Notes: generated by a model not told the origin, from the letters alone. Positions 26,200 to 35,972 are shown, numbered from the stretch's first letter. The stretch: DNA of 64,000 nt from MH13 sp040219355 (GCA_040219355.1 JAVJSN010000017.1:62001-126000); one strand, 5' to 3'. Translations and numbers: made by a program.

Positions 26200-27309
26200 A
26201 TGAAAACGCGTGCAGCCGTCGCCTTTAAAGCAGGCAAACCCTTGGAAGTGGTCGAGGTTGATCTGGAAGGCCCCAAAGCTGGCGAGGTGCTGGTAGAGAT
26301 CAAGGCCACAGGCATTTGCCACACCGACGAGTTCACGCTTTCCGGCGCTGATCCCGAAGGAGCGTTTCCCGCCATCTTGGGCCATGAGGGCGCAGGCGTG
26401 GTTGTTGAAACCGGGCCTGGCGTTACCTCTGTCGAAGTTGGTGATCATGTGATCCCGCTTTACACGCCCGAATGCCGTGAGTGCGAGTATTGCCTGAATG
26501 GCAAGACGAACCTTTGCCAGAAAATTCGCGCCACGCAGGGCCAGGGCGTCATGCCCGATGGCACCAGCCGTTTCTCCTACAAGGGTGAAAAACTGCTGCA
26601 CTATATGGGCTGCTCAACCTTCTCCAACTATTCGGTGCTGCCGGAAATTTCGCTCGCCAAGGTCCGCAAAGACGCGCCGTTTGATAAGATTTGCTACATC
26701 GGCTGCGGTGTCACCACCGGCATTGGTGCGGTGATGTTCACCGCTAAGGTAGAGCCCAACTCAACTGCTGTTGTTTTTGGCCTTGGTGGGATCGGCCTCA
26801 ACGTCATCCAGGGGCTGAAGCTCATTGGTGCCAAGCAGATTGTCGGCGTCGACACCAACCCTGCCAAGCGCGCCATCGCCGAGCAGTTCGGCATGACGCA
26901 CTATGTGAACCCCAAAGAGATTTCCGGCGATCTGACCGGTCATTTGGTGGAGTTGACCGGTGGCGGGGCGGACTATTCGTTCGAGTGTATCGGCAACACC
27001 GAGGTTATGCGCGTGGCGCTGGAATGCTGCCATAAAGGCTGGGGCGAAAGCATCATCATCGGCGTGGCACCAGCTGGCGCCGAGATATCCACCCGACCCT
27101 TCCAACTGGTCACCGGCCGGGTATGGCGCGGTTCGGCCTTTGGCGGCGCAAGGGGCCGAACAGACGTGCCAAAAATCGTCGACATGTATATGGAAGGGCG
27201 CATCGATATCGACAGTCTCATCACCCACACCATGCCGCTGGACGACATCAACAAGGGCTTTGACCTGATGCATGCGGGCGAAAGCATCCGCAGTGTGGTA
27301 CTCTACTGA
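26200..27309 (+). CDS. adhC: S-(hydroxymethyl)glutathione dehydrogenase / class III alcohol dehydrogenase
   Basis: This 369-residue zinc alcohol dehydrogenase of class III oxidises S-hydroxymethylglutathione (formaldehyde plus glutathione) to S-formylglutathione with NAD+. Catalytic zinc ligands lie in GICHTDEF and GHEGAG, the four structural zinc cysteines in PECRECEYCLNGKTNLC, and the NAD fold in FGLGGIGLNVIQG. ATG 26200 has a GGGGAG site upstream. Its stop overlaps the ATG of fghA by one base (TGATG), so the pair is coupled and forms the complete glutathione-dependent formaldehyde detoxification route. Confidence 0.96.
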   Translation: MKTRAAVAFKAGKPLEVVEVDLEGPKAGEVLVEIKATGICHTDEFTLSGADPEGAFPAILGHEGAGVVVETGPGVTSVEVGDHVIPLYTPECRECEYCLNGKTNLCQKIRATQGQGVMPDGTSRFSYKGEKLLHYMGCSTFSNYSVLPEISLAKVRKDAPFDKICYIGCGVTTGIGAVMFTAKVEPNSTAVVFGLGGIGLNVIQGLKLIGAKQIVGVDTNPAKRAIAEQFGMTHYVNPKEISGDLTGHLVELTGGGADYSFECIGNTEVMRVALECCHKGWGESIIIGVAPAGAEISTRPFQLVTGRVWRGSAFGGARGRTDVPKIVDMYMEGRIDIDSLITHTMPLDDINKGFDLMHAGESIRSVVLY

Positions 27310-28151
27310 TGGCCCTTCAGCCCGTCCAATCCTTCGCCTCCTTTGGTGGCAAGGTGGAGGTGTTCGATCATGCCTCTGATGCTTGCAACGGCACGATGCG
27401 CTTTGCCGTCTACAGCCCGCCACAGGCAGCTGACAGAAAGGTTCCAGTGCTCTGGTATCTCTCGGGCCTCACCTGTACTTGGGCCAACGTCAACGAGAAG
27501 TCCGGCATTCAGCGCTACGCCGCCGAACATGGCATCATGATCGTCTGCCCCGACACATCACCGCGCGGCAAGGGCGTTGCCAACGATGAGGGCTATGATC
27601 TCGGGCAGGGCGCTGGCTTCTATGTCGATGCGACGCAGGACCCGTGGGCGCAGCATTTCCAGATGGAAACGTATGTTACGCAGGAATTGCCAACCTTGAT
27701 TGCTGAGCATTTTCCAGCCGCGGATCTGACTCGCCAAGGCATCACGGGGCATTCCATGGGTGGGCACGGCGCACTGACTTTTCATCTCAAGCATCCTGAC
27801 TCTTACGTCAGCGTCAGTGCTTTTTCGCCGATTGTCGCGCCGACACAGGTTCCCTGGGGCCAAAAGGCGTTCACCGCCTATCTTGGCGGCGACACCGCAC
27901 AATGGGCCAAGCACGACGCGTGCGATCTGGTAAAACAGGCGCCGACAAAGGCGCATATTCTGATCGATCAAGGCGCAGCGGACAATTTCTTGGATGAGCA
28001 ATTGCGCCCGCAGCTTTTCGGAGATGCGTGCGCGCAGGCAGGGCAAACGGTGAGCATTCGCATACGCGAGGGCTATGACCATTCCTACTATTTTGTCGCC
28101 AGCTTTATCGGTGAGCATATGGCCCACCACGCGAAGGCGCTTAAAACCTAA
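27309..28151 (+). CDS. fghA: S-formylglutathione hydrolase
   Basis: This 280-residue esterase-D family alpha/beta hydrolase splits S-formylglutathione into formate and glutathione. The nucleophile elbow is GHSMGGHGAL (serine near residue 148); the acid and base lie in IDQGAADNFL and YDHSYYF. It is coupled to adhC by a one-base overlap. Its last 4 bases overlap the end of a convergent gene, so no intrinsic terminator fits between them. Confidence 0.96.
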   Translation: MALQPVQSFASFGGKVEVFDHASDACNGTMRFAVYSPPQAADRKVPVLWYLSGLTCTWANVNEKSGIQRYAAEHGIMIVCPDTSPRGKGVANDEGYDLGQGAGFYVDATQDPWAQHFQMETYVTQELPTLIAEHFPAADLTRQGITGHSMGGHGALTFHLKHPDSYVSVSAFSPIVAPTQVPWGQKAFTAYLGGDTAQWAKHDACDLVKQAPTKAHILIDQGAADNFLDEQLRPQLFGDACAQAGQTVSIRIREGYDHSYYFVASFIGEHMAHHAKALKT

Positions 28152-28960
28152 TTCGTCACCCAGTCCAGGTCAGCCAGCTCTTCTTGGCTGAACAGGTAAA
28201 GCTGCTCTTTGGGTGTGGCCATCGCGTGAATCCAGGCGCGTGGATCAACACCCATATCCACCAGCAACTGCTGCGCTTGGCTGGAAATATGCTGAGCGCC
28301 AGCCATGCCATCCTGAAGCGTGCCGATCTCAGCATCGGAGGTGAAAACCTGGTGTACGCCAAACCAGACAGGATCAGGCAAAGCGCGCTCGACGCCGCCG
28401 GAAAAGGCAAGAGGACAAGAGGAGGCGCAATAGCCGTGGCGGGCAACTGCTGTGTCGATCTCGCGCTCGCGCAGCAGCTCCGCCATCGCGATCGCATCGC
28501 GCACGCTGCCGCCGGGTGAATGGAAGGTGAGGGCGGTCAACTCTGGGCTGGCGTCGATAAATTCTTCGAACGCGACATAGCTGCCCGGATCGATACGCCC
28601 GACAGCGCTGGCGGCGCCATTCTCGCCCATATGGAACGTAATGGACGCGGAAATTGCAGCGTCGGGGTCGCCGTCGAAGCCGGGCAACGTTACCTGTTGA
28701 TCAGACCGTCGAGACGGGGCGGAACGCGGATCGTAACGCCGGATCTGATCATCATTACCCGGCGAGCGGCGTGGGCCGTAGTCAACGCGGCTTGGATTAC
28801 CAAACGGATTGCTGGTCTCAAATGCCTGTTGCTCGCCAAGCAGCGAGCGGAAATCATAGGCGAGAGCCGCGGCTGATCCGAGAACCAGCGCCGCGAATAG
28901 CCCACCGAGCACCCAGTCGCTGGAGGTCGACTTGTTTTCGTTCAGAGCTTCGTCGGCCAC
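28148..28960 (-). CDS. Membrane-anchored ClpP/crotonase-fold protein (COG3904-like)
   Basis: This 270-residue protein has one N-terminal membrane helix (about 16-36), a disordered polar linker rich in Arg, Ser and Pro, and a periplasmic ClpP-like domain. The domain shows LTFHSPGGSVRDAIAMAE and YCASSCPLAFSGG, which is the arrangement of the oxyanion glycines and catalytic serine in ClpP-like serine proteases (the serine within CASSC). Such COG3904-type proteins are common in Hyphomicrobiales, but their substrates are unknown. The gene follows a membrane coiled-coil protein gene by 2 bases, so the two are a unit. Confidence 0.8.
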   Translation of the reverse strand: MADEALNENKSTSSDWVLGGLFAALVLGSAAALAYDFRSLLGEQQAFETSNPFGNPSRVDYGPRRSPGNDDQIRRYDPRSAPSRRSDQQVTLPGFDGDPDAAISASITFHMGENGAASAVGRIDPGSYVAFEEFIDASPELTALTFHSPGGSVRDAIAMAELLREREIDTAVARHGYCASSCPLAFSGGVERALPDPVWFGVHQVFTSDAEIGTLQDGMAGAQHISSQAQQLLVDMGVDPRAWIHAMATPKEQLYLFSQEELADLDWVTN

Positions 28961-28962
28961 GC

Positions 28963-30270
28963 TCAGCGATCCCGCTTCAGGGTTGGCAGCGGCGTTACGC
29001 CAGGCTGGTTGATATCGGCCCGCTCACGCTCGTCATCCTGCTCGGGCTCGGCGTCCGGTTCTGGTTCCGGCGGGGTGGGCGATGCGTGAACCGGTTGTGG
29101 CGGCTGCATGGCGTTGTACAGCCTCAGCGCCTGGTTCATCTCATGCACCGTTACATGGTGCGCATCCATTTCCGCGCCTTCTTCGCGGCGAATGGCCGAG
29201 TGCACACCAGCAAGGATCAAAATCAGCACCGCTGGCAGCAGATCGATGGAAATCGCTCCTGCCCAGGAGGGTAAAAAGTCCTCAGCGTAAAGCAGCACAG
29301 CTTCGGGCGTGGACAGCGGCACGAAACGCACCGGCACAACGTCATCGCGGGCCAAAATAGCATCGGCAGCACTGGCAAGCGCGTTGGATTGCACCTCGAT
29401 GGCCGACTCCACCCGCGAAACGATGGCCGTTTGCCGCGAGGCAAGGTCGGCGGTTCCGCCATCCACTTCGGGGGCCACGAAGGCCGCAGATAGATCCTCG
29501 GCGGCGCGTTTCACAGCTGGGGCGATGGATGTTTCCGATAGCGCCGCGATCACGCCTGACAGCGACACAGCCTCTTCAGCATAGGCGATGGCGCGCGGCT
29601 CGATGGGTCCAGCGGCCGAAACGATGCGGCGCATATCACCCAGATAATTGCCGCCTTGCTCAAATAGCGCATCGCTTTCCACCCGCGCAGCCCGCACCTC
29701 GGCGGCGAGACCTTCCAACTGACCCGCCATTTGATTGAGGAGCTGCACCACCGTGCCTGAGCCGGACGTTCCGGTCAGCGATCCCGTGGCGCGTTCTTCT
29801 TGGGCGAGCCGTCGGAACCGTTCGCTTGCCAGTTCAATGTCCGGAAGCAAGCCCTGTGCGGCGAGCGCATTGTTGTGTGCTTCAGACAGCCGGGATTGAT
29901 ATTCTTCGGTGGTGTTTGCCAAATGCTGTTCAATGGCCGCGCCGCCAGCCAATGCTGCGGCGTTGAGCCAAGAGGACATGGCCACAATCATCAGCGAGCC
30001 AAGCACCATGGCGATCAGCATGGTGCGTTTTTCGCTGCCATGCTTCACGTGCGGTACGAACTGGATGAGGTAGGACCAGAAGGCGTAGATACCGATGGAA
30101 ACGGCGGTCGAATAGATGAGCGCGCCGAAAAACACCACCGGACCAATACCTTGCAGCAAGCCGCGCACACCCAGATAGGTGTAGACACCGCTCGCCAAGG
30201 CAAGAATGGCCAGAGTCAGTTTGGTAGTGGTTTCAAGACGGCTGACGCCGCGCCGCAGTGCTTCGGCCAT
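28963..30270 (-). CDS. Membrane protein with large coiled-coil extracytoplasmic domain
   Basis: I place the start at ATG 30270, behind AAAGGGA; a GTG at 30288 would add six residues. The 435-residue product has three N-terminal hydrophobic helices (between about residues 15 and 110), a long helical, Ala/Glu-rich region (about 115-325), a fourth hydrophobic helix (about 345-365) and a cytoplasmic proline/glutamate-rich tail (PTPPEPEPDAEPEQDDE). I recognise no named family. The gene ends 2 bases before the ClpP-fold gene and is probably cotranscribed, so it may be that protein's partner or substrate scaffold. Confidence 0.75.
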   Translation of the reverse strand: MAEALRRGVSRLETTTKLTLAILALASGVYTYLGVRGLLQGIGPVVFFGALIYSTAVSIGIYAFWSYLIQFVPHVKHGSEKRTMLIAMVLGSLMIVAMSSWLNAAALAGGAAIEQHLANTTEEYQSRLSEAHNNALAAQGLLPDIELASERFRRLAQEERATGSLTGTSGSGTVVQLLNQMAGQLEGLAAEVRAARVESDALFEQGGNYLGDMRRIVSAAGPIEPRAIAYAEEAVSLSGVIAALSETSIAPAVKRAAEDLSAAFVAPEVDGGTADLASRQTAIVSRVESAIEVQSNALASAADAILARDDVVPVRFVPLSTPEAVLLYAEDFLPSWAGAISIDLLPAVLILILAGVHSAIRREEGAEMDAHHVTVHEMNQALRLYNAMQPPQPVHASPTPPEPEPDAEPEQDDERERADINQPGVTPLPTLKRDR

Positions 30271-30370
30271 AACGGTCCCTTTGCGCACAAGAACACAATC
30301 AGGCGTGTGCCTGACGCTGCACTATGGCGAAAGTCGGACGCGGCAGGAAGTGGCGCGTGTCGCGAGGGTG

Positions 30371-31864
30371 CTAGACTTTATAAGCCAAGCGCAGAGCACC
30401 CCAGTGACGGCCCTGCACATAGATCGGCACCGACAGGTCTTTCATGATTGCAAACTTGCCGCCGCCCATATCACGTCGGTAAGACTGCATGAGGAACGGT
30501 TCGGTGCTTTGCCCAGCGCGCAGACCCACCTTGTCGTTGAACATGCGGCGGTTGCGGCTGTTGGCGGCATTCCACAATGGATCGGCGCCTTGCGGCTTGC
30601 TGAACGCCGCGTTGTGCGTTGGTAGGTAACCATTCACATCGACGCACGCGCAGAAAACGATCCGGTCACTGCTTTGTGCGACTGGCTCTTGAATGGTGGG
30701 CAGCACACGGTCCGTAATGGCCGTAAAGCGCGTGGTTACCTGCTCAGGATCGGAGCCAGCGACCAGTTTGTAATCCTGATCAAAGAAATCACTCAATGCT
30801 GCCCGACCTGCGTCAATTTCAGCGGCAAAAGCACTTTGCACGGATTCAACAGCTTGGCGTGCCATCGCCAGGAAGCGGCCTTCCTCCGTATCGACATCGC
30901 TGTCTGCCGTCACACCGACCAGGCGATCAGTTTCGTCAACGGCTTTACCGATCCGCTCATGTGCAGAATCCAGGATGGCGCTGTTGCTTGTAACGGTTTC
31001 CTGCATCGTCGTGACGTTAGACGCAAAGTCTTGTGTCGCCGTCTCGATATCGACGATGCCGGTCTCAACAACGCTTGCGGAGGAGCCTATCTCACCGATG
31101 GCCTCTGACAGTTCTTGCACAACCTCATCCAAGGCGCTTGTGCTTTCCTGAACGGCTGACACACCCGTCAGCGCACCCTCACCAAGCCCAATGAGCGCAT
31201 CGGCTTCCCGGTTCAGCTGGGTGAGTGTTTCTTGTATTTGTTGCGTGGCATTGGAGGTTTCCGAGGCCAACTGCTTAACTTCACCGGCGACCACGGCAAA
31301 ACCGCGGCCTGCTTCACCCGCGCGAGCGGCTTCAATTGTGGCGTTGAGGGCCAGAAGATTGGTCTGCCGGGCGATCTGGTCGATGGACTGCGAGACATCA
31401 CCGACACTGACCAACGCGCCTTGTAACCCTTGCAACTGGCTGTTGATCTCTGTGACGGATGCAATGAGGGCGGCGATGTCTTCGCCAGCTTTGCTCAATG
31501 CATCGCGCGAGCGCTGCATGGTTTCACCGGATGCGTTGGCAACCATTGCGGTTGTCGTAACCGCCTCTCGGATCACACCGGTTTGAACTTGTGTTTCTTC
31601 TGCCGCTTGGCAGAGCAAGTTGAACGCTTCCTGCAAGCCAGTGGTTGCTGCATTGGCCGTTTCGATGGCGCCTGACACATCCACCATCTCCACACCAAAG
31701 GTGGAAAGAGCCTCGGCAACTGACGCGAGAGTCTTGGATGTCTTATCGGATGACCTTGACGCAATATCATCCGCAAGACCCATGGTATCAGTCTCGTTGG
31801 GCAGCGTTTCCGGCGGCAGATTATCCAACGGGACGTCTTTGGGTTTAAACTTCAAAGAAAACAT
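30371..31864 (-). CDS. Soluble methyl-accepting chemotaxis protein with C-terminal sensor domain
   Basis: This 497-residue chemoreceptor lacks membrane helices. The MCP signalling coiled coil occupies the first two thirds, with tip motif TNLLALNATIEAARAGEAGRG near residue 190. A C-terminal ligand-sensing domain (about 340-497) contains CACVDVNGYLPTHNAAFS and ends ALRLAYKV, resembling PAS/Cache-like sensors found at the C-terminus of cytoplasmic chemoreceptors. The order signalling-then-sensor is the reverse of classical receptors. ATG 31864 is the likely start; a GTG at 31879 is possible. About 290 bases of AT-rich DNA upstream hold only promoter-like sequence for this gene and the divergent gene at 32152. 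Confidence 0.9.
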   Translation of the reverse strand: MFSLKFKPKDVPLDNLPPETLPNETDTMGLADDIASRSSDKTSKTLASVAEALSTFGVEMVDVSGAIETANAATTGLQEAFNLLCQAAEETQVQTGVIREAVTTTAMVANASGETMQRSRDALSKAGEDIAALIASVTEINSQLQGLQGALVSVGDVSQSIDQIARQTNLLALNATIEAARAGEAGRGFAVVAGEVKQLASETSNATQQIQETLTQLNREADALIGLGEGALTGVSAVQESTSALDEVVQELSEAIGEIGSSASVVETGIVDIETATQDFASNVTTMQETVTSNSAILDSAHERIGKAVDETDRLVGVTADSDVDTEEGRFLAMARQAVESVQSAFAAEIDAGRAALSDFFDQDYKLVAGSDPEQVTTRFTAITDRVLPTIQEPVAQSSDRIVFCACVDVNGYLPTHNAAFSKPQGADPLWNAANSRNRRMFNDKVGLRAGQSTEPFLMQSYRRDMGGGKFAIMKDLSVPIYVQGRHWGALRLAYKV

Positions 31865-32151
31865 CGGTTCCAGGTCCACCGCGTGCGTGATTTGATTTCT
31901 GCACTAAGCATTGGCGGCTTGAAGTTAAAATTATAGAAACAAACCTCACCAAACCGTGATGAAGTGGTGCAAAGCGTAAGGTCATTACTGAGAAGCGGTT
32001 AAGGTGACGGACTTAAAACTCGTGACAAATTGAACAAAGCAGGGTGTGCGACCAACGTTGCAAGACAATGCCTGGTCAGTTTGTAAGCGTTTGCATGGCC
32101 TGCTCACGTCGTTAAACTTCACACGAAAATTGTTGAGCGGACCATGCGGCC

Positions 32152-32508
32152 ATGACAACTGATCGATCCAAAGAACAATTACGTGCGCGAGGTACGCCTC
32201 GACTGCTCTGGCTGTTGTTTGCCTTGTGGGTCATCGCGTTCGCGGGGTCGTTCATCGCGTTTGCGCTGATTGAGCCAACTGGATCGAGCTTCACCAGGGG
32301 CGCAAACAGAGTGGGAGCATTTCTCGGGTGGCAGGCGGTAGCCATTGGCTTGGCGGTTGTGCTGTGGTGGCGCACCCGCCAACCGATACTTGCTACAGGC
32401 ACGCGATGGCTGATGCGGCTACCGATCCTGATCGCACTCGGCCTGCTCGCCGCTTTTCTCATCTTTATTGGGTGGGGCGTCTGGGCCGGAGGCAGAGGAG
32501 CCCTATAG
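32152..32508 (+). CDS. Small three-helix membrane protein, unknown function
   Basis: This 118-residue protein has a charged cytoplasmic N-terminus and three hydrophobic helices (about 18-40, 55-72 and 86-110). No catalytic motif or known family is visible. It is divergent from the soluble chemoreceptor gene and ends 10 bases before the convergent DUF808 gene. Confidence 0.7.
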   Translation: MTTDRSKEQLRARGTPRLLWLLFALWVIAFAGSFIAFALIEPTGSSFTRGANRVGAFLGWQAVAIGLAVVLWWRTRQPILATGTRWLMRLPILIALGLLAAFLIFIGWGVWAGGRGAL

Positions 32509-32518
32509 AGTCCCGACC

Positions 32519-33475
32519 TTAACCGCGCGAGGTCACCAGCTTAACCATTGGATTGATCGCAACTGCGACGATAGGGATCAGCACCAAGCCCCATCCAAGC
32601 CCAATCACACCGTCGAGCCCGGCCGTGACCGCCCATTCCACGAACCCTTGCGCGGTGGCGATGCCACCTGCACCAAGTTCGGCCCAATGGTGGATTGTGT
32701 CGTAGACAACTGGAACACCAAGATCCTTCAAACCGTGCACCATGATGCTGCCACCCACCCATAGCATTGCTGCTGTACCGACCGTGGAGATGACTGTCAT
32801 AATCAGTGGCATGGCTTTGACCAATCCACGTCCAAAGGCGCGCGTGGCAGAGAGGCGTCCAATCTGCGTGAGTTTCAGGCCGACATCGTCCATTTTTACG
32901 ATCAATGCTACCGCGCCATAGACCAGCGCAGTGATGGCGATGGCAACGATGGCCAAGGTGACGCCGCGCGTGATTACACTGTCTGACTCAATGGCTGAAA
33001 GCGTAATAGTCATGATTTCGGCGGACAAAATAAAGTCCGTTTTGATCGCGCCCTTCACCCGCTTTTCTTCCAGGTGGGCCGCGTCAAGACCGTGCTCGGT
33101 ATCAACCGCATGGTGCTTCTTGCTCGAGAACAGATGCGCGATCTTTTCCGCACCCTCATAGCAAAGATACGACCCGCCCAGCATCAACAGCGGCGTGAGC
33201 ATCCATGGCGCAAAAGCGCTGAGCAGAAGGGCGACCGGCAGCAGAATGATCAGCTTGTTGAAGAACGAAGCGCGCGCGATCTTCCAGATAATCGGAAGCT
33301 CACGGGTCGCCGGAAGGCCGGTGACGTATTTCGGCGTGACAGCCGCATCATCGATCACAATGCCCGCGGCTTTGCTGCCGGCCTTCGCGGCCTGAGCTGC
33401 CACGTCATCAAGCTGCGCGGCGGCGAGTTTGGCGATGGCTGCAACATCGTCCAGCAGGGCAAGTAGGCCGCTCAT
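32519..33475 (-). CDS. DUF808 (YedI-like) inner membrane protein
   Basis: This 318-residue integral membrane protein matches the DUF808/YedI family. It begins MSGLLALLDDVAAIAKLAA, the diagnostic family start, followed by KAAGIVIDDAAVTPKYV and SYLCYEGAEKI near residue 105, with about six membrane helices. The function is unknown in all bacteria. It is convergent with the small membrane protein gene and divergent from the UDP-glucose dehydrogenase gene. Confidence 0.9.
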   Translation of the reverse strand: MSGLLALLDDVAAIAKLAAAQLDDVAAQAAKAGSKAAGIVIDDAAVTPKYVTGLPATRELPIIWKIARASFFNKLIILLPVALLLSAFAPWMLTPLLMLGGSYLCYEGAEKIAHLFSSKKHHAVDTEHGLDAAHLEEKRVKGAIKTDFILSAEIMTITLSAIESDSVITRGVTLAIVAIAITALVYGAVALIVKMDDVGLKLTQIGRLSATRAFGRGLVKAMPLIMTVISTVGTAAMLWVGGSIMVHGLKDLGVPVVYDTIHHWAELGAGGIATAQGFVEWAVTAGLDGVIGLGWGLVLIPIVAVAINPMVKLVTSRG

Positions 33476-33652
33476 GAAAGCTCCGATCTTTGTTTGGCAC
33501 AGTTAACCCCAACGCGTGAGGATCACAATGGTTCGTCGGCCTTCAGATCAGCGCTGGGTTTCGGGATCTCGCGACTTGCTCCCAACACCGCGCTCATGCG
33601 ATGGGTGCGCGGCAAACAGCGCCTCTTCTTTGGTCGCTTTCAAGGATGCACC

Positions 33653-34825
33653 ATGTCTGTTCATTTCGCCGTCGCTGGGCTTGGCTATGTCGGCCTTTCC
33701 AATGCCGTTCTGCTGGCACAAAAGTTCCCTGTCACTGCCTGCGATATCTCCGCCGAGCGCGTAGCGATGCTCAACGAGCGTACCTCGCCGATCAGTGACC
33801 CGGAGTTGGAAGACTATCTTGCCAACAAGACGCTCGATCTGACCGCAACGCTGGACGCTGGGAGTGCGTACCGGACTGCCAGCCATGTGATCGTGGCAAC
33901 ACCCACCAACTATGACCCGCAGAGCAATGCCTTTGACACATCCTCTGTCGAGGCCGTTATCGCCGACGTACTGGCTGTGAACGATCGGGCGCTGATCATC
34001 ATCAAGTCCACCATCCCTGTGGGATTGGTCACCAGATTACGCGAAAAATTTAGCACCGATCGCATTATTCATTCGCCTGAGTTTCTGCGCGAGGGCAAGG
34101 CGCTCTACGACAATTTGCACCCCTCACGCATTGTTGTGGGTGAACGGTCTGATCGCGCGCAAGCCTTTGGGCAGATGCTGGCCGACTGCGCCATCAAGAC
34201 TGACATTCCCATGGTGCTGACCGACCCAGATGAAGCTGAAGCCATAAAGCTCTTCGCAAACACCTATCTTGCCATGCGCGTGGCCTATTTCAACGAGCTA
34301 GACACTTATGCCCAAATCGCCGGAATGGACACGCGCCAGATCATCAAAGGCGTCAGTCTCGATCCGCGTATCGGCGACCATTACAACAACCCATCCTTCG
34401 GGTATGGCGGCTATTGCCTTCCCAAGGACACCCGGCAACTTCTGGCCAACTACGACGCCGTGCCACAAAATCTGATCCGTGCCATCGTCGACGCCAACAC
34501 AACGCGCAAGGATTTCATCGCCGATGCCATCATCGCCAAGAACCCTGGCTGCGTGGGTGTCTATCGCCTGACAATGAAAGAAGGCTCAGACAATTTCCGG
34601 GACTCCTCCGTTCAGGGCATCATGAAGCGCATCAAAGCCAAGGGCATCCCGGTCATCGTGTACGAGCCGGGTCTCGATGCTGTGCACTTTTTCGGGTCGG
34701 CGGTGGTACGCGACCTGTCCCAGTTCAAAGCGGAATGTGACATCATCATAGCCAACCGGCAGGCTGGTGAACTTTCTGATGTGAAAGACAAAATCTTCAC
34801 CCGCGATCTCTTTGGAGTCGATTAG
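33653..34825 (+). CDS. ugd: UDP-glucose 6-dehydrogenase
   Basis: This 390-residue enzyme oxidises UDP-glucose twice to UDP-glucuronate with NAD+. It starts at ATG 33653 (MSVHFAVAGLGYVGLSNAV, the NAD-binding loop); the open frame to 33494 lacks family similarity. The catalytic cysteine is in GYGGYCLPKDTRQL, and the phosphate-contact stretch EFLREGKALYDNLHPSRI is typical. It belongs to the short Ugd type. The epimerase gene follows after 5 bases, giving a two-gene unit that supplies UDP-uronic acids for capsule, exopolysaccharide or lipopolysaccharide. Confidence 0.95.
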   Translation: MSVHFAVAGLGYVGLSNAVLLAQKFPVTACDISAERVAMLNERTSPISDPELEDYLANKTLDLTATLDAGSAYRTASHVIVATPTNYDPQSNAFDTSSVEAVIADVLAVNDRALIIIKSTIPVGLVTRLREKFSTDRIIHSPEFLREGKALYDNLHPSRIVVGERSDRAQAFGQMLADCAIKTDIPMVLTDPDEAEAIKLFANTYLAMRVAYFNELDTYAQIAGMDTRQIIKGVSLDPRIGDHYNNPSFGYGGYCLPKDTRQLLANYDAVPQNLIRAIVDANTTRKDFIADAIIAKNPGCVGVYRLTMKEGSDNFRDSSVQGIMKRIKAKGIPVIVYEPGLDAVHFFGSAVVRDLSQFKAECDIIIANRQAGELSDVKDKIFTRDLFGVD

Positions 34826-34830
34826 GAATC

Positions 34831-35862
34831 ATGGTCACTGCAACGCAGAAGACAGCTCTCGTTACTGGCTCTGCCGGATTCATCGGATCTCACACCAGTC
34901 AAGCTCTTTTGGACGCGGGTTATAGGGTCGTCGGTTTCGATGCGCTGACCGATTACTATGATGTTCAGCTCAAAAGGCGCCGCCATCAGCGGTTGCTGCA
35001 AAATCAGCATTTTAAGGCCGTGGAAGAGAGACTCGAAAGCCCCGGCGTTGTTGTTGATCTTGTCGCGCAGGAACAGCCGGACTTGATCATTCATCTCGCT
35101 GCGCAGGCAGGGGTGCGCTACTCCATCGATAACCCTCGCTCTTACGTCGACAGCAATTTGGTGGGCACGCTTGAAGTGCTGGAAGCCGCGCGCGCTACGC
35201 CGCCCAAACATCTTATGATGGCGTCCTCTAGCTCGGTCTACGGTGCGAACACTGAGATGCCATATGCTGAGCACCACAAGGCTGATCTGCAAATGTCCTT
35301 TTACGGGGCGACCAAAAAAGCCGCCGAATCCATGACGCATTCCTACGCGCACCTATACGGAGTGCCGATGACGTTGTTTCGGTTTTTCACGGTCTATGGT
35401 CCGTGGGGTAGGCCAGACATGGCGTTGTTCAAGTTCACAAAGGCGATCCTCGAGGGCCAACCCATCGACGTCTACAATCACGGCGACATGCGCCGCGATT
35501 TCACCTTTATTGATGACCTCGCACGATCCATCGCTGCGCTGGCCGATGTCACACCGACGCTTCCAGGCACTGTCGATGATGAGGATCGAGATGCGCTGGG
35601 CCTCTCGCCGGTCGCCCCTTGGCGGGTGATTAACATCGGCAACAATCAACCGGTTCAGCTTACCGACTTCATTGAGGCGATCGAAAAGGCGCTGGGCATC
35701 AAAGCCAAGCGCAATTTGCTTCCCATGCAGGCTGGGGATGTGCCGATGACCTGGGCTGACGCAACGCTGCTTTCGCGCCTGATCGATACGCCGCCATCAA
35801 CGCCAGTCGAAGAGGGCATTGCCCGTTTCGTTGCTTGGTATCGCGACTACTACCAGGCTTAA
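34831..35862 (+). CDS. UDP-glucuronate 4-epimerase-like NAD-dependent epimerase
   Basis: This 343-residue short-chain (extended) epimerase has the NAD loop TGSAGFIGSHTSQAL, the SSSSVYGANTEMPYAE stretch typical of UDP-glucuronate epimerases, and the catalytic YGATK. It should convert UDP-glucuronate to UDP-galacturonate. Its position right after ugd matches the rkpK-lspL pair of rhizobia. A related activity, such as UDP-glucose 4-epimerase, cannot be fully excluded, but the pairing with Ugd and the family-specific motif favour the uronate. Confidence 0.92.
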   Translation: MVTATQKTALVTGSAGFIGSHTSQALLDAGYRVVGFDALTDYYDVQLKRRRHQRLLQNQHFKAVEERLESPGVVVDLVAQEQPDLIIHLAAQAGVRYSIDNPRSYVDSNLVGTLEVLEAARATPPKHLMMASSSSVYGANTEMPYAEHHKADLQMSFYGATKKAAESMTHSYAHLYGVPMTLFRFFTVYGPWGRPDMALFKFTKAILEGQPIDVYNHGDMRRDFTFIDDLARSIAALADVTPTLPGTVDDEDRDALGLSPVAPWRVINIGNNQPVQLTDFIEAIEKALGIKAKRNLLPMQAGDVPMTWADATLLSRLIDTPPSTPVEEGIARFVAWYRDYYQA

Positions 35863-35972
35863 CGTCTCACAACCGGAACGCCTATCCCGCTGGCAGAATT
35901 CGCTGCGCTGCACCATCGATTGTGCGCAAAAAGCTGCAGCAAGAGCCTTGCCGCTACGCCATGTGCCGTGTA

